Below the pieces are notes generated by a model that worked only from the letters and a program-made list of their open reading frames with translations, did no database searches and was not told the DNA's origin. A DNA stretch of 32,140 nucleotides from Chryseobacterium sp. SC28 (GTDB lineage Bacteria; Bacteroidota; Bacteroidia; Flavobacteriales; Weeksellaceae): NCBI RefSeq assembly GCF_003932955.1, contig NZ_QOVY01000025.1, forward strand, positions 1 through 32,140. Direction: 5' to 3'. Shown in pieces: positions 7,978 to 16,459 of this stretch. A program made the translations under genes and the position numbers. The first letter of the stretch is position 1; every line of letters begins with the position of its first letter.

Positions 7978-9900
7978 TCACAAAATCCGAAACAATTCGC
8001 TATCTAATTTGTTTTTCAGTTGCGTCAGCAAGAGAATTTGACGATAGATGGGCGCGCCGTTTTGATCCTCTTTCAGCGAATTTTTGAGATCGTTGATTAT
8101 CTTCACCACATATTCTCTTTTGTGCCTTAGGATAACGTCGGACACGATTTTCGGGACGACGTCTTCCTCGGTGCTGAAATAGATATTGTGCTGCTTCCAG
8201 TTGCTGGTTTGATAATTGTCGATGAGTGCATTGGCGAGTTTGCCGGAAACTTCTTCGTCCATAAAATTGAAGAAAAAATCGCCGGAACGCAACTCGTTCT
8301 TCTCAATTCCCTCTTTGATCTCGGAAATAATTTTTTTATTGATGTTGAGTTGGATTTCGCAGTCATCTTCTTGCAGATGGTTGAGGATTTCCTCGATCAC
8401 TGTGATTTGATAGGCCTTGCCGTCCTGATCTTTGCGGTCGAGAACGCGGTCGCCATATTTCAGCATCAGATCCACCAATTTTTCTTCCAGCACCACCAGC
8501 GGATTCACCGAGGTCAAAGTTTCCGGTACGATTTCCAACTTCTGCGAAACTTGTTTTTCCTGAAATGCCGGCCGCCTCTCGCGTTCTACGGCGTTTTTGT
8601 GGATTTGAAGTTCATTGAACAAACTTTGCTCGCTGAGTCCAAATTTGTTCGAAATTTCTTTCACATAAACTTCGCGCTTCAATCCGTTTTGGACAAACGC
8701 CACCGATTTTACAATATCGCGAATGGCCTCGGCTTTTTTGATCGGATCGTTGCCGGCCTCGCCGAGAAGAATTTCTGCTTTGAAATCGATAAAATCCTTG
8801 GCTTCGTTATCAATAAATTTTTCGACGAAATCCTGCGGATGCTTTCGAGCAAAAGAATCCGGATCGTCGCCATCGGGAAACAGCAGCACGCGAATATTCA
8901 TCGTTTCGGAAAGCAACATATCGATGCTTCGGAAACTGGCTTTGATGCCCGCATTGTCGCCATCGAAAAGGATGGTGACATTTTCCGTCAGTCTTTTGAT
9001 TAATTTAATTTGCTCCGTCGTGAGAGACGTTCCGGAGCTGGCCACCACGTTTTCAATGCCCGATTGATGAAGCGAAACCACATCCATATAACCTTCGACC
9101 AAGAGACACAGATTCTTTCTGGAAATGGCTTGCTTGCCTTGGTTTATGCCGTACAGAACGTTGGATTTGTGGTAAATTTCGGTTTCCGGAGAGTTCAGAT
9201 ATTTCGCCGTTTTGATATTATTCTTGAGAATCCTGGCGCCAAAACCCAAAACACGACCCGAAAAACTGTGAATCGGAAAGACGACGCGATCCCGAAATCT
9301 GTCGATTCCCGACGGCGAATTTTCCGGAAAAATGGAAAGCCCGGATTTTTCCAAAATATCTTTGGAGTAGCCTTTTTCAAGCGCAAATTCGGTAAAGGCA
9401 TTTTTCTTTTCGGGCGAATAGCCGAGCTGAAACTTCCGGATGATGTCGTCCCGCAACTCCCGTTCCTTGAAATAAGAATAGCCGATCAATTGGCCTTCTT
9501 CAGTGTCCCAAAGTTGCTTTTGGAAAAAATCGTTGGCAATCTCGTGGATTTTGTACAAAACATCGCGTTCGGTCTGCGCCAGTTTTTGTTCTTCCGAATA
9601 TTGTTTGACATCTTCTTGGATCTCGATGCCGTATTTTTTGGCGGCGTGCCGGAGGGCTTCGGGATAGGTAAAATTTTCTATTTCCATCAGGAAAGAGATG
9701 GCCGTGCCGCCTTTCCCCGTCGAGAAGTCTTTCCAGATTTGTTTGCTTGGGGAGACGATGAAGCTGGGTGTTTTCTCGTCGCGGAAGGGGCTCAGACCCT
9801 TGAAGTTGGAGCCTGCCCGCTTCAGCTGCACATATTCGCCGACGATTTCCTCGACGCGGATGGTGGAGAAAATCTGATCTATGGTCTCTTTGCTAATCAC
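7978..9900 (-). CDS. dnaG: DNA primase (flavobacterial type, zinc ligands replaced)
   Basis: A 640-residue primase that makes RNA primers for replication. It starts with GTG. Residues 1-100 form the CHC2-type N-terminal domain, but its four usual zinc ligands are absent: the canonical CPFH reads SPFR (37-40) and CFGC reads DFST (58-61), while the fold signature EKTPSFIVSP is kept. The TOPRIM catalytic core follows, with LVEGYMDVV at about residue 267 and LFDGDNAG at about 312. The C-terminal helicase-interaction region is diverged. It is followed by clpP after 72 bases. Confidence 0.96.
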   Translation of the reverse strand: MISKETIDQIFSTIRVEEIVGEYVQLKRAGSNFKGLSPFRDEKTPSFIVSPSKQIWKDFSTGKGGTAISFLMEIENFTYPEALRHAAKKYGIEIQEDVKQYSEEQKLAQTERDVLYKIHEIANDFFQKQLWDTEEGQLIGYSYFKERELRDDIIRKFQLGYSPEKKNAFTEFALEKGYSKDILEKSGLSIFPENSPSGIDRFRDRVVFPIHSFSGRVLGFGARILKNNIKTAKYLNSPETEIYHKSNVLYGINQGKQAISRKNLCLLVEGYMDVVSLHQSGIENVVASSGTSLTTEQIKLIKRLTENVTILFDGDNAGIKASFRSIDMLLSETMNIRVLLFPDGDDPDSFARKHPQDFVEKFIDNEAKDFIDFKAEILLGEAGNDPIKKAEAIRDIVKSVAFVQNGLKREVYVKEISNKFGLSEQSLFNELQIHKNAVERERRPAFQEKQVSQKLEIVPETLTSVNPLVVLEEKLVDLMLKYGDRVLDRKDQDGKAYQITVIEEILNHLQEDDCEIQLNINKKIISEIKEGIEKNELRSGDFFFNFMDEEVSGKLANALIDNYQTSNWKQHNIYFSTEEDVVPKIVSDVILRHKREYVVKIINDLKNSLKEDQNGAPIYRQILLLTQLKNKLDSELFRIL

Positions 9901-10083
9901 GAGGTAAATTTATCAATTTTTTCGGTCTATACATAATGGATTTCAAAACAATCGCGTGGCAATGAGTGCAATCTTGATCCTGAATAAGGGTTAAAAAAGT
10001 AACGCTGCACCGATTGCCGAAGCGAATTCAACGATTTAATATCTAAAATGCTATGAATTATGTACTTAATAAAATAATTTGAT

Positions 10084-10091
10084 TACTTTTG
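10084..10091 (+). promoter_or_regulatory. -7 promoter box (TACTTTTG) of the surface-protein cassette
   Basis: TACTTTTG matches TAnnTTTG exactly and lies 22 bases before the proposed TTG start at 10114. A -33 TTG is not clear. Confidence 0.55.
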
Positions 10092-10113
10092 CAACAGAAA
10101 CACAAATCAAGCA

Positions 10114-10749
10114 TTGGAGAAAAATTATTTTGGGAATAGATATTCCGATAAACTTCTAAGCCCTCTGATTTCAAAAATTCTTTTTAACAGAGTTTTTCAC
10201 CGCTCTGTGCTATTGCTCCTTCTTTTTTATTCTGTTGGTTCTTATTCGCAGGAGATTGCTATTTCGGGGCTTGAAAATATCCATATTTCTGAAGGCGCTA
10301 CCGTTATTTATCAAGATGCTGAAAATAATGTAACCGTCATAGCCTCTTCTGCTTCCGAAACTTCTAAAAGGAGAAACGACCGGCAGCTCGAAAGACAAGC
10401 GCCTGCCAAGCACCCCAATATTCTTGCCGAGAAAAAAAACGCCAAGAAAGCAGCAGAACAGCGGTTACTCCAGAAAATACAGAAATCCGCACAGAAGATT
10501 GCCGTCTATAATAAAAACAGCGCACCCAATGCCTATTTCAGCAGTTCTAATGATTATTTAAACCAAGGAATAACCAGTTGCAGCAATTACACCAATGCTT
10601 TTTTGCAAGCGCAAAATGGCTGGAAGGTTTTCCTGCGTTTTTACCAAAATAGAGCCACGGTGCTTTATCTTTTCTATCATTCTCAAAAGGTAGAAAATAC
10701 GCTTTTTGCGAGGCCGCCGCCGCATTTGATTTCCTATCAATTGATCTAA
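10114..10749 (+). CDS. Hypothetical exported protein, first gene of a surface-protein cassette
   Basis: A 211-residue protein of unknown function. The frame opens at a TTG codon; a -7 box lies 22 bases before it, which favours this start, though a shorter start cannot be excluded. A hydrophobic stretch (VLLLLLFYSVGSYSQ, about 33-47) looks like a signal peptide with a long basic N-terminal part, with cleavage near YSQ. The middle (about 85-125) is strongly basic and helical (KKNAKKAAEQRLLQK). The C-terminal part has two Tyr- and Phe-rich segments. It is followed on the same strand by the 849-residue and 190-residue surface proteins and may serve their export or anchoring; that is inference from position only. 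Confidence 0.65.
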   Translation: MEKNYFGNRYSDKLLSPLISKILFNRVFHRSVLLLLLFYSVGSYSQEIAISGLENIHISEGATVIYQDAENNVTVIASSASETSKRRNDRQLERQAPAKHPNILAEKKNAKKAAEQRLLQKIQKSAQKIAVYNKNSAPNAYFSSSNDYLNQGITSCSNYTNAFLQAQNGWKVFLRFYQNRATVLYLFYHSQKVENTLFARPPPHLISYQLI

Positions 10750-10832
10750 TTATTCACGAAAATTGCCTATTGGTGTAGGTTTTATATTTTCAGGAATAAG
10801 CTTATTTTATTTAAAATTCATAAAAAAATCTA

Positions 10833-13382
10833 ATGAAATCGAAAAAAATTAACTATCTGAAAAAACAGATGCTGATGCTTATTGTATTAGTAAGCGGTCT
10901 TGTTTTTTCGCAGACCTACCCCGATTTGGAAATGGGGAATGTGGTGCCAAGCGTCAATACTTCTACGAACCTGACGGTTGCTTTGCAAAAGGATACCAAT
11001 AATAACGGTACAGCAACCACCTTAGTAAGCTATTCTACACCAAGTCCTTTAACCGTTAGCTATCAAGTAACCGCTACCGACTTTACGAATGCGGTGTATT
11101 TTGGAGACGGAGGAGTGACACCTTTCTATACCTTGATGAATGCAGTTGGCAATGCCGGTAACGACAACTCACAGTACACCAGCAATGGAGGGGCTGCCGT
11201 TGGAAGTGGGATAGATATCAATACAAATTACGCTCCGTATATTGTTCTTAATTTAGCCTCAGCTGGGACACAAGACGCAAATGGCAGAATAAAATTTGGG
11301 GAAATCACGATTACGCTAAGCAGAGGAACCACTAATCCACATTTGCATTTTAAAGCATTAGGATCCTATGATGGTTCAGAATCTTATTCTGCTGAGTTTA
11401 CGGTAAAATCGGTATTAAATTCTTCCGGAACCAGCATATTAGCAAGTACAAACATTTCTCTATTGTCAGGAACACGTCTTACAGTAGATAATACTGCTAC
11501 TCCAAAAACGATTAATAATAGTTATACAGGGCAAACTGATGCTGCTACTACAAATTCGGGGAGAGGCACCGTTAAATTTGAGAACAACGACATTAAAACC
11601 ATTGTTTTGGAAGTCTATGGCAATAGAAATGGTGGTTTCTTCAATGCAAATTGGGGTGGACAGGATGCTTTTTTTATTGGTTTAACTGCCGAAGAATCTG
11701 ACCTAAGGGTTACAAAAACGGTGGACAACGCCACGCCAACCGAAGGCAGCAATGTGGTTTTTACGGTTACAGCTTCTAATTTGGGTGCTTCCAATAATAA
11801 TAATGTTACGGTAAATGATTTATTGCCTTCGGGTTATACCTATGTCTCCCATACCACTACTGCGGGTACTTATGTTCCCGGAACAGGAGTTTGGACTATT
11901 GGCAATGGACCCGACCAAGGAAGCGCTACCCTTGCCATCACAGCAACAGTAAAACCAAGCGGAAATTATACAAACACTGCCACGATCGGCACCACCAGCG
12001 GAATAGCAGACCCCGTTGCGTCTAATAATACCGCTACCGTCTCTACTACACCCATTATTCCGGACTCGGATGGCGATGGCATTTTTGACTCATCAGATTT
12101 AGACGATGACAACGACGGGATATTGGATACTACTGAAGGGCAGTGTACCATTGCTTCTACTTCCGCAATTGACGGTTTTGACAGTCCCGCAGTAACAAAT
12201 ATTAATGGTAATAATTTCCCTAATGCCAACCCCTACAATGGCTGGGGAGTAGAAGAATTAGGTATCACTGCATTTAATATTATAAGAGTAGATGGAACTG
12301 GCTATGGTAGTGGCCCCAATGTGGCGCAGTCGGGAACACAATATGTTGACATAAATGGCGCCAATGGCTACGTTTACAAAGACATTACATTAACTACTGC
12401 TACTGTAGTTTCTGCCTCTGCTTGGTTTGCGAACAGAGAAACAGGAACAAGTGGCTACCAAGCTTGGTCTACAAATATTCAGATAAGAAATCAATCTACT
12501 AATACTATTGTAGCACAAGGCAATACCATAAATTTAACTAAAGCTATGGGAGATGAAAATTGGTATAAAAGTTCAATTGAGTCCGTCAGTCTTCCTGCGG
12601 GAACCTACAGAATTAGAATGTTTGTCCATAATTATGGTCATTTAGATACCATTTCATATTGTTTTTCAACTGATACCGATAGCGATGGCATACCGAATTA
12701 TTTGGATTTAGATTCAGATGGAGACGGTTGCCCCGATGCGATAGAAGGCTCGGAAAATGTAAAATACAACCAAGTCAATCCATTGACCAGCCCCACCAAT
12801 CCGGGACAAATCAATGTAACATACAATGGAACCACCGCCGGCACACCTGCCCAGATTATTAGCACTTCTGCTGCTGCCAATGGCGTTCCACAGTTGGTCA
12901 ACAATGCCGGAAATAATTACAACGCAGGTACCAACCCAAGTAACCTGGCAGGAGTAGCAGATGCCACCGACGGAGCCGCCGACCTGGGACAAGGAATTGG
13001 CGATTCGCAGAACAGCGCAATAAATTCTTGTAAATGCTACAAAGCACCGGCAACCGACGGAAATACCTACCCTACCAATCACGGCATCACCGCCTTCAAC
13101 AGAGCGGGCGCAAACACTGGAAATTGGCCAATGGTAAGACAAAGCGGCTGGACGGCTTTAGAAGCCAGCACCAAAGGTCTGGTCATCAACAGAATGCCTG
13201 CCAGCACCACGGGTACTTACGCAGGTGAACCGGTAGATGGTTCGGGAACTGCGGTTATCACATCCCCTATCGCAGGAATGATGTACTATGACACCACCAA
13301 TGATTGCCTTAAAGTGAATGTTGACGGAACAAGAAGCGGTTGGAAATGTTTCAATACTCAATCTTGTCCTGATGAAAATTAA
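10833..13382 (+). CDS. Large surface protein with DUF11 domain and type 3 calcium-binding repeats
   Basis: An 849-residue secreted protein. Residues 1-26 form a signal peptide ([14 protein letters not shown]). Residues about 30-285 are a Thr/Asn-rich beta domain. A DUF11 (conserved-repeat, CARDB-like) domain starts at [11 protein letters not shown] (about 289-405). Two thrombospondin type 3-like calcium-binding segments follow, [19 protein letters not shown] (about 411) and [19 protein letters not shown] (about 613), separated by a beta-sandwich-like region that may bind ligand. The Cys-containing C-terminal part has the module [20 protein letters not shown]. No standard type IX sorting domain (type A) is recognised at the C terminus. 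A role in adhesion or cell-surface structure is likely; the ligand is unknown. Confidence 0.85.
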   Translation: MKSKKINYLKKQMLMLIVLVSGLVFSQTYPDLEMGNVVPSVNTSTNLTVALQKDTNNNGTATTLVSYSTPSPLTVSYQVTATDFTNAVYFGDGGVTPFYTLMNAVGNAGNDNSQYTSNGGAAVGSGIDINTNYAPYIVLNLASAGTQDANGRIKFGEITITLSRGTTNPHLHFKALGSYDGSESYSAEFTVKSVLNSSGTSILASTNISLLSGTRLTVDNTATPKTINNSYTGQTDAATTNSGRGTVKFENNDIKTIVLEVYGNRNGGFFNANWGGQDAFFIGLTAEESDLRVTKTVDNATPTEGSNVVFTVTASNLGASNNNNVTVNDLLPSGYTYVSHTTTAGTYVPGTGVWTIGNGPDQGSATLAITATVKPSGNYTNTATIGTTSGIADPVASNNTATVSTTPIIPDSDGDGIFDSSDLDDDNDGILDTTEGQCTIASTSAIDGFDSPAVTNINGNNFPNANPYNGWGVEELGITAFNIIRVDGTGYGSGPNVAQSGTQYVDINGANGYVYKDITLTTATVVSASAWFANRETGTSGYQAWSTNIQIRNQSTNTIVAQGNTINLTKAMGDENWYKSSIESVSLPAGTYRIRMFVHNYGHLDTISYCFSTDTDSDGIPNYLDLDSDGDGCPDAIEGSENVKYNQVNPLTSPTNPGQINVTYNGTTAGTPAQIISTSAAANGVPQLVNNAGNNYNAGTNPSNLAGVADATDGAADLGQGIGDSQNSAINSCKCYKAPATDGNTYPTNHGITAFNRAGANTGNWPMVRQSGWTALEASTKGLVINRMPASTTGTYAGEPVDGSGTAVITSPIAGMMYYDTTNDCLKVNVDGTRSGWKCFNTQSCPDEN

Positions 13383-13409
13383 TTTTAATCATTAAAAAAA
13401 GAAAAAGTT

Positions 13410-13982
13410 ATGACAACGAAATATATATCGATAATTTCTGTAATGATGGCTTCATTATCGTTTGCGCAGGTCGCCATCGGCAAAACGAGCATCACGAACG
13501 CCAGTGTTTCCTTGGAATTTGGCACAGGAAACAAGGGGATAATTCTCCCGTGGGCAAGCAGCGCGGCAGGCGTATCATTGTCGCCAACAGCCAATGCAAA
13601 AGGCGGAACCTTCATCTTAGACGTGAGCGACAGAAAAGTGAAAGTCAGCAAAAACAATGGCACTTGGGTAGATCTCACCGTGCATACGAATGAAGCACCT
13701 GCGACAGGTGGCAACGTGGCGATAGACAATTCTCTGCAAACCAACGCGGCTTACCCCGAACAGACGGTTGCCAAGTCGATGATCGGCGGAAACCCCGCTA
13801 CAGACACCACGCCGGGCATCTTGGTTTTGGCAGACACGAACAAAGCTATGATTCCTCCTTTGGTAACAGATCCGGCAGCCAACATCAAAAACCCGGCTCC
13901 GGGAATGTTGGTTTATGACCCCGGCAAAAAACTGTTGGCGGTTTACAACGGTACCGTGTGGTCTTACTGGAGACAACCTTAA
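13410..13982 (+). CDS. Secreted surface-associated protein, 190 aa, unknown function
   Basis: A 190-residue protein with a signal peptide (MTTKYISIISVMMASLSFAQ, cleavage near residue 20). The mature part is beta-rich, with a GTGNKGIILPW motif near 38-48. Its C terminus ends PAPGMLVYDPGKKLLAVYNG and a Trp-rich tail, a pattern that parallels the end of the preceding 849-residue protein ([15 protein letters not shown]). The two therefore share a C-terminal module, perhaps for assembly on the surface. It starts 27 bases after the previous stop and is followed by a strong terminator, so it closes the operon. Confidence 0.78.
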   Translation: MTTKYISIISVMMASLSFAQVAIGKTSITNASVSLEFGTGNKGIILPWASSAAGVSLSPTANAKGGTFILDVSDRKVKVSKNNGTWVDLTVHTNEAPATGGNVAIDNSLQTNAAYPEQTVAKSMIGGNPATDTTPGILVLADTNKAMIPPLVTDPAANIKNPAPGMLVYDPGKKLLAVYNGTVWSYWRQP

Positions 13983-14004
13983 ATTTAAAAGATTAAAGTA
14001 TTTT

Positions 14005-14038
14005 AAATCCAATTCAGCTCATTGAATTGGATTTTTTT
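14005..14038 (+). terminator. Strong Rho-independent terminator of the surface-protein operon
   Basis: AAATCCAATTCA (14005-14016) pairs perfectly over 12 bases with TGAATTGGATTT (14023-14034) around a six-base loop, followed by a T run. Confidence 0.88.
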
Positions 14039-14072
14039 ATTGATAGCTTAAATCTTTTCGTTGCAGATCGTC

Positions 14073-14080
14073 TAAATTTG
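14073..14080 (+). promoter_or_regulatory. -7 promoter box (TAAATTTG) of tsaE
   Basis: An exact TAnnTTTG match 14 bases before the TTG start of tsaE and after the preceding terminator. Confidence 0.55.
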
Positions 14081-14094
14081 CATAAAAAACAGCA

Positions 14095-14502
14095 TTGAAA
14101 TTTTCTATTAATCAAGCGGAAGAGTGGATCGGCGTTGCAAAACAAATTATTCCTCAAATCCAACACCGCATTCTACTGTTAGAGGGCAATCTCGGCGCGG
14201 GGAAAACCACTTTTTCTCAGGTTCTCCTCAAAGAATTGGGCAGCACAGACGAAGTTTCGTCGCCAACGTATGCCATCGTGAACGAATATGAGACGCCAAA
14301 AGGGAAAGTGTTCCACTTCGATCTCTACCGACTCCGCTCTGCCGAAGAGGCCTACGACCTCGGAATTGAGGAATATCTCGAGAATTGCTACCTCGCCATC
14401 ATCGAATGGCCCGAGGTTTATATCCACGAATTGAAGCGCTATCCTCATCACAAAATGACCATCATCTCAACAGATTCGGGAAGAGAAATCGAATTTTATT
14501 AA
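14095..14502 (+). CDS. tsaE: tRNA threonylcarbamoyladenosine biosynthesis ATPase TsaE
   Basis: A 135-residue TsaE, the small ATPase that works with TsaB and TsaD to place the t6A modification at position 37 of ANN-decoding tRNAs. The P-loop GNLGAGKTT is at 31-39, followed by the switch-like segment VSSPTYAIVNEY at about 54-65, FHFDLYRL at about 73-80 and the late IIEWPE motif near 102. Length is normal for the family. The start is TTG; it lies just after a -7 box and gives the expected N-terminal length. The alanine dehydrogenase gene follows after 57 bases with its own -7 box. Confidence 0.93.
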   Translation: MKFSINQAEEWIGVAKQIIPQIQHRILLLEGNLGAGKTTFSQVLLKELGSTDEVSSPTYAIVNEYETPKGKVFHFDLYRLRSAEEAYDLGIEEYLENCYLAIIEWPEVYIHELKRYPHHKMTIISTDSGREIEFY

Positions 14503-14520
14503 GCTTCTCACAAATTGTTT

Positions 14521-14528
14521 TATCTTTG
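14521..14528 (+). promoter_or_regulatory. -7 promoter box (TATCTTTG) of alanine dehydrogenase
   Basis: An exact TAnnTTTG match in the tsaE-ald gap, 31 bases before the ATG at 14560. A -33 element at the usual distance is not clear, as it would fall in the end of tsaE. Confidence 0.5.
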
Positions 14529-14559
14529 TTTTTTATTTTTTGATTAACGATTCCTTTCT

Positions 14560-15756
14560 ATGAGCAGTACGTCAACCATATTTACGCCCTTTACCGAAGA
14601 AGAGCTGATGCCAAAAGAAGAAAAACTAGAAGTAGTAAAAAAAGGTAAAACATTCAGCATCGGGGTTCCCAAAGAGACCTGCCTGAATGAAAAAAGAACT
14701 TGCATTGTGCCGGATGCTGTCCAGATTTTGGTCAATAATGGTCACAAAGTCATCATCGAGGCGGGTGCTGGTTTGGGATCCTATTACACCGATCTTTTGT
14801 ATTCGGAAGCGGGCGCCGAGATCACCGAGGATCCGAAAGTGGCATTTGCACAAGATCTCGTTCTCAAAATAAATCCGCCGACCGAAGAGGAGATTGAGTA
14901 TTTGCGACCCCTCACCTATCTCATCTCTGCATTGCAAATCAACCTTAGGGATAAAGATTATTTCCTGAAATTGGCTTCCAAAAAAGTCAATGCCATCGCT
15001 TTTGAATTTATTATCGATGAGTACAAGCAACTCTCTCTTGTGCGCTTGATTGGCGAAATTGCGGGCAGCATTTCTATTTTGTACGCTTCCGAACTTTTGG
15101 CAATGTCCAACGGCTTGATGCTGGGCGGTATCACAGGCGTGCGACCGGCGGAAGTGGTCATTCTGGGCGCAGGAATCGTCGGCGAGTTTGCCACCAAAGC
15201 ATCGATTGGCTTGGGCGCAAGCGTCAAAGTTTTTGATAATTCCCTTTCCAAACTGAGAAGGCTTCATACTTTGGTTGACAGCCGCGTGCCAACTTCCATT
15301 ATCGACCCGAAAGAGCTGACAAAATCTTTACGGAGAGCCGACGTCGTAATCGGTGCATTGCCAAGACTTAACCTCCCGCCCATCGTGACCGAGGATATGG
15401 TGACAAAAATGAAAAAAGGCAGCGTCATCATCGATATTACCATCGACAACGGAAAAGTGATCGAAACTTCTGAACTCACCACCACTGAAAATCCATTTGT
15501 CATAAAACACGGCGTGATCCATTGCGGACTGCCCAATCTGACCTCCAAAATGCCGAGAACTACCACCAAAGCCATCAGCAATTTCTTCCTCAGTTACCTC
15601 TTGGGCTACGATGATGAAGGCGGCTTCGAAAATATGTTGATTCATAAAAGCGAAATCAAACAATCGCTGTATATGTACAAAGGCCGACATACCAAACAGC
15701 TGATTTGCAACAGATTCGATCTGCCTTATCACGACATTAACCTCTTGATTTTTTAA
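14560..15756 (+). CDS. ald: Alanine dehydrogenase family protein (Bacteroidetes type)
   Basis: A 398-residue NAD-dependent amino acid dehydrogenase of the AlaDH/PNT family, expected to interconvert alanine and pyruvate plus ammonia. After a 30-residue N-terminal extension come IGVPKET (34-40), the substrate-side Lys in LVLKINPP (K103), the Rossmann motif ILGAGIVGEF at 201-210 with D226 as NAD-binding acid, and IIDITIDNGK for the catalytic Asp. The His of the classical YLHLA motif is not present; the segment reads YLISALQINL (120-129), which is odd for a typical alanine dehydrogenase. A C-terminal extension rich in Tyr and Lys follows. The next gene begins nine bases after the stop, so they form an operon. 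Confidence 0.85.
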   Translation: MSSTSTIFTPFTEEELMPKEEKLEVVKKGKTFSIGVPKETCLNEKRTCIVPDAVQILVNNGHKVIIEAGAGLGSYYTDLLYSEAGAEITEDPKVAFAQDLVLKINPPTEEEIEYLRPLTYLISALQINLRDKDYFLKLASKKVNAIAFEFIIDEYKQLSLVRLIGEIAGSISILYASELLAMSNGLMLGGITGVRPAEVVILGAGIVGEFATKASIGLGASVKVFDNSLSKLRRLHTLVDSRVPTSIIDPKELTKSLRRADVVIGALPRLNLPPIVTEDMVTKMKKGSVIIDITIDNGKVIETSELTTTENPFVIKHGVIHCGLPNLTSKMPRTTTKAISNFFLSYLLGYDDEGGFENMLIHKSEIKQSLYMYKGRHTKQLICNRFDLPYHDINLLIF

Positions 15757-15765
15757 AATTGCTGC

Positions 15766-16137
15766 ATGCTCAAAAAAATCAAATTCTACTCCATCGGGCT
15801 TGTTCTTGGGTTAATCATCGTCTTTTTTATCCTCAATCAAAAAGGAACCACCTGCTCCTACTTCCCAAACGACAGGGTGATCGCCGAAACTCTGACCAAA
15901 GATTTTACTTATTCTCCGGCTTTCAAAACTGAAATGGAAGCTCAAAACATTTCTGAAAAATTTCTGAAAGACAGCATCCTCTCTGCCGGCAAAATAGATT
16001 TTGACAGAAGCAAGGCACAACAACAGCCTTGCCCGGAATATCTGCTCCTCTATCCGAAAAATAATCCAAGATTCGAGGTTCATTATTCCAAATGTAAAAA
16101 TGTAGCAACGTTTTCTGGACTGAAAAAAATAAGATAG
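15766..16137 (+). CDS. Small membrane-anchored protein (DUF4258-like), partner of ald
   Basis: A 123-residue protein with one N-terminal membrane helix (FYSIGLVLGLIIVFFIL, about 7-23) and a periplasmic part of about 95 residues holding three Cys (in TTCSYFPNDRV, QQPCPEYLL and YSKCKNVA). It resembles the DUF4258-annotated proteins often found directly after alanine dehydrogenase in flavobacteria; this is from memory of the family and is not proven here. The nine-base gap to ald indicates co-transcription. The function is unknown. Confidence 0.75.
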   Translation: MLKKIKFYSIGLVLGLIIVFFILNQKGTTCSYFPNDRVIAETLTKDFTYSPAFKTEMEAQNISEKFLKDSILSAGKIDFDRSKAQQQPCPEYLLLYPKNNPRFEVHYSKCKNVATFSGLKKIR

Positions 16138-16156
16138 TGCGGTAATCTCAGCGTAT

Positions 16157-16210
16157 TTATCTCAAAAATGTCAGGCTGAGCCTTTATCTCAACCGTGTCA
16201 GGCTGAACCT
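16157..16210. repeat. 27-bp tandem duplication carrying GTCAGGCTGAGCCT
   Basis: Two adjacent 27-base copies (16157-16183 and 16184-16210), each TTATCTCAA followed by three variable bases and TGTCAGGCTGARCCT. The second continues into GTCGAAGCC. This motif family is a frequent intergenic repeat in Flavobacteriia. The rest of the 16138-16330 gap shows no gene. Confidence 0.7.
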
Positions 16211-16294
16211 GTCGAAGCCTTCGCAAATAGAAAGTTTCAAAAAAAAATAGAAGCGATTTGCCTTTATTTTAATCTGATCTTGAATTGGAATTTA

Positions 16295-16326
16295 TTGGAT
16301 ATTTTCAGAATTAATGTTTATCTTCG
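16295..16326 (+). promoter_or_regulatory. Likely promoter of the tyrA leader
   Basis: TTG at 16295-16297 is followed after 21 bases by TATCTTCG (16319-16326), one mismatch from TAnnTTTG. The leader peptide ATG lies four bases after the box, the same geometry as at the exporter gene (20456) and the nuclease gene (2166). Confidence 0.5.
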
Positions 16327-16330
16327 TCTG

Positions 16331-16384
16331 ATGAAACCTCTTGCTACATATTATTACGACGTCAAAACCCTTGATAAGGATTAG
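16331..16384 (+). CDS. tyrA leader peptide with three consecutive Tyr codons
   Basis: A 17-codon ORF reading MKPLATYYYDVKTLDKD, ending with TAG at 16382-16384. TAT TAT TAC at 16349-16357 are three tandem tyrosine codons, placed upstream of a terminator and the tyrosine biosynthesis gene tyrA. This is the hallmark of a ribosome-mediated attenuation leader that senses charged tRNA-Tyr. The stop codon lies within the segment that forms the antiterminator (16377-16388), as the model requires. The peptide itself probably has no further role. Confidence 0.8.
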   Translation: MKPLATYYYDVKTLDKD

Positions 16385-16434
16385 GATTCGTGATGCAACC
16401 ATATCAAAACCTCGTCCTAAAGACGGGGTTTTTT
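16366..16434 (+). promoter_or_regulatory. Tyrosine attenuator: pause hairpin, antiterminator and terminator
   Basis: Three alternative RNA pairings can be drawn. Pause hairpin: AACCCTT (16366-16372) with AAGGATT (16376-16382). Antiterminator: AGGATTAGGATT (16377-16388) with AAACCTCGTCCT (16407-16418), ten of twelve positions paired including one wobble. Terminator: AAAACCTCGTC (16406-16416) with GACGGGGTTTT (16422-16432), ending in a T run to 16434. A ribosome stalled at the Tyr codons would cover the first segment and favour the antiterminator. A ribosome at the stop codon would cover 16377-16388 and let the terminator form. Confidence 0.78.
16406..16434 (+). terminator. Intrinsic terminator of the tyrA attenuator
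   Basis: An eleven-base-pair stem with one wobble, a five-base loop (CTAAA) and six T. It lies 26 bases before the tyrA start codon with no gene other than the leader peptide before it, so it acts as a conditional terminator. Confidence 0.85.
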
Positions 16435-16459
16435 GTTAATCAAAAATAAAATATTAAAA

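Noticed and set aside
8188-9936. Long plus-strand frames (271 and 308 codons) opposite dnaG.
   Set aside because: They are antisense shadows: dnaG is intact and unmistakable on the minus strand, and the shadow proteins are Phe-rich and without domains.
14626-15732. Minus-strand frames of up to 213 codons opposite alanine dehydrogenase.
   Set aside because: Shadows caused by the codon bias of the sense gene; no family resemblance or start signals.
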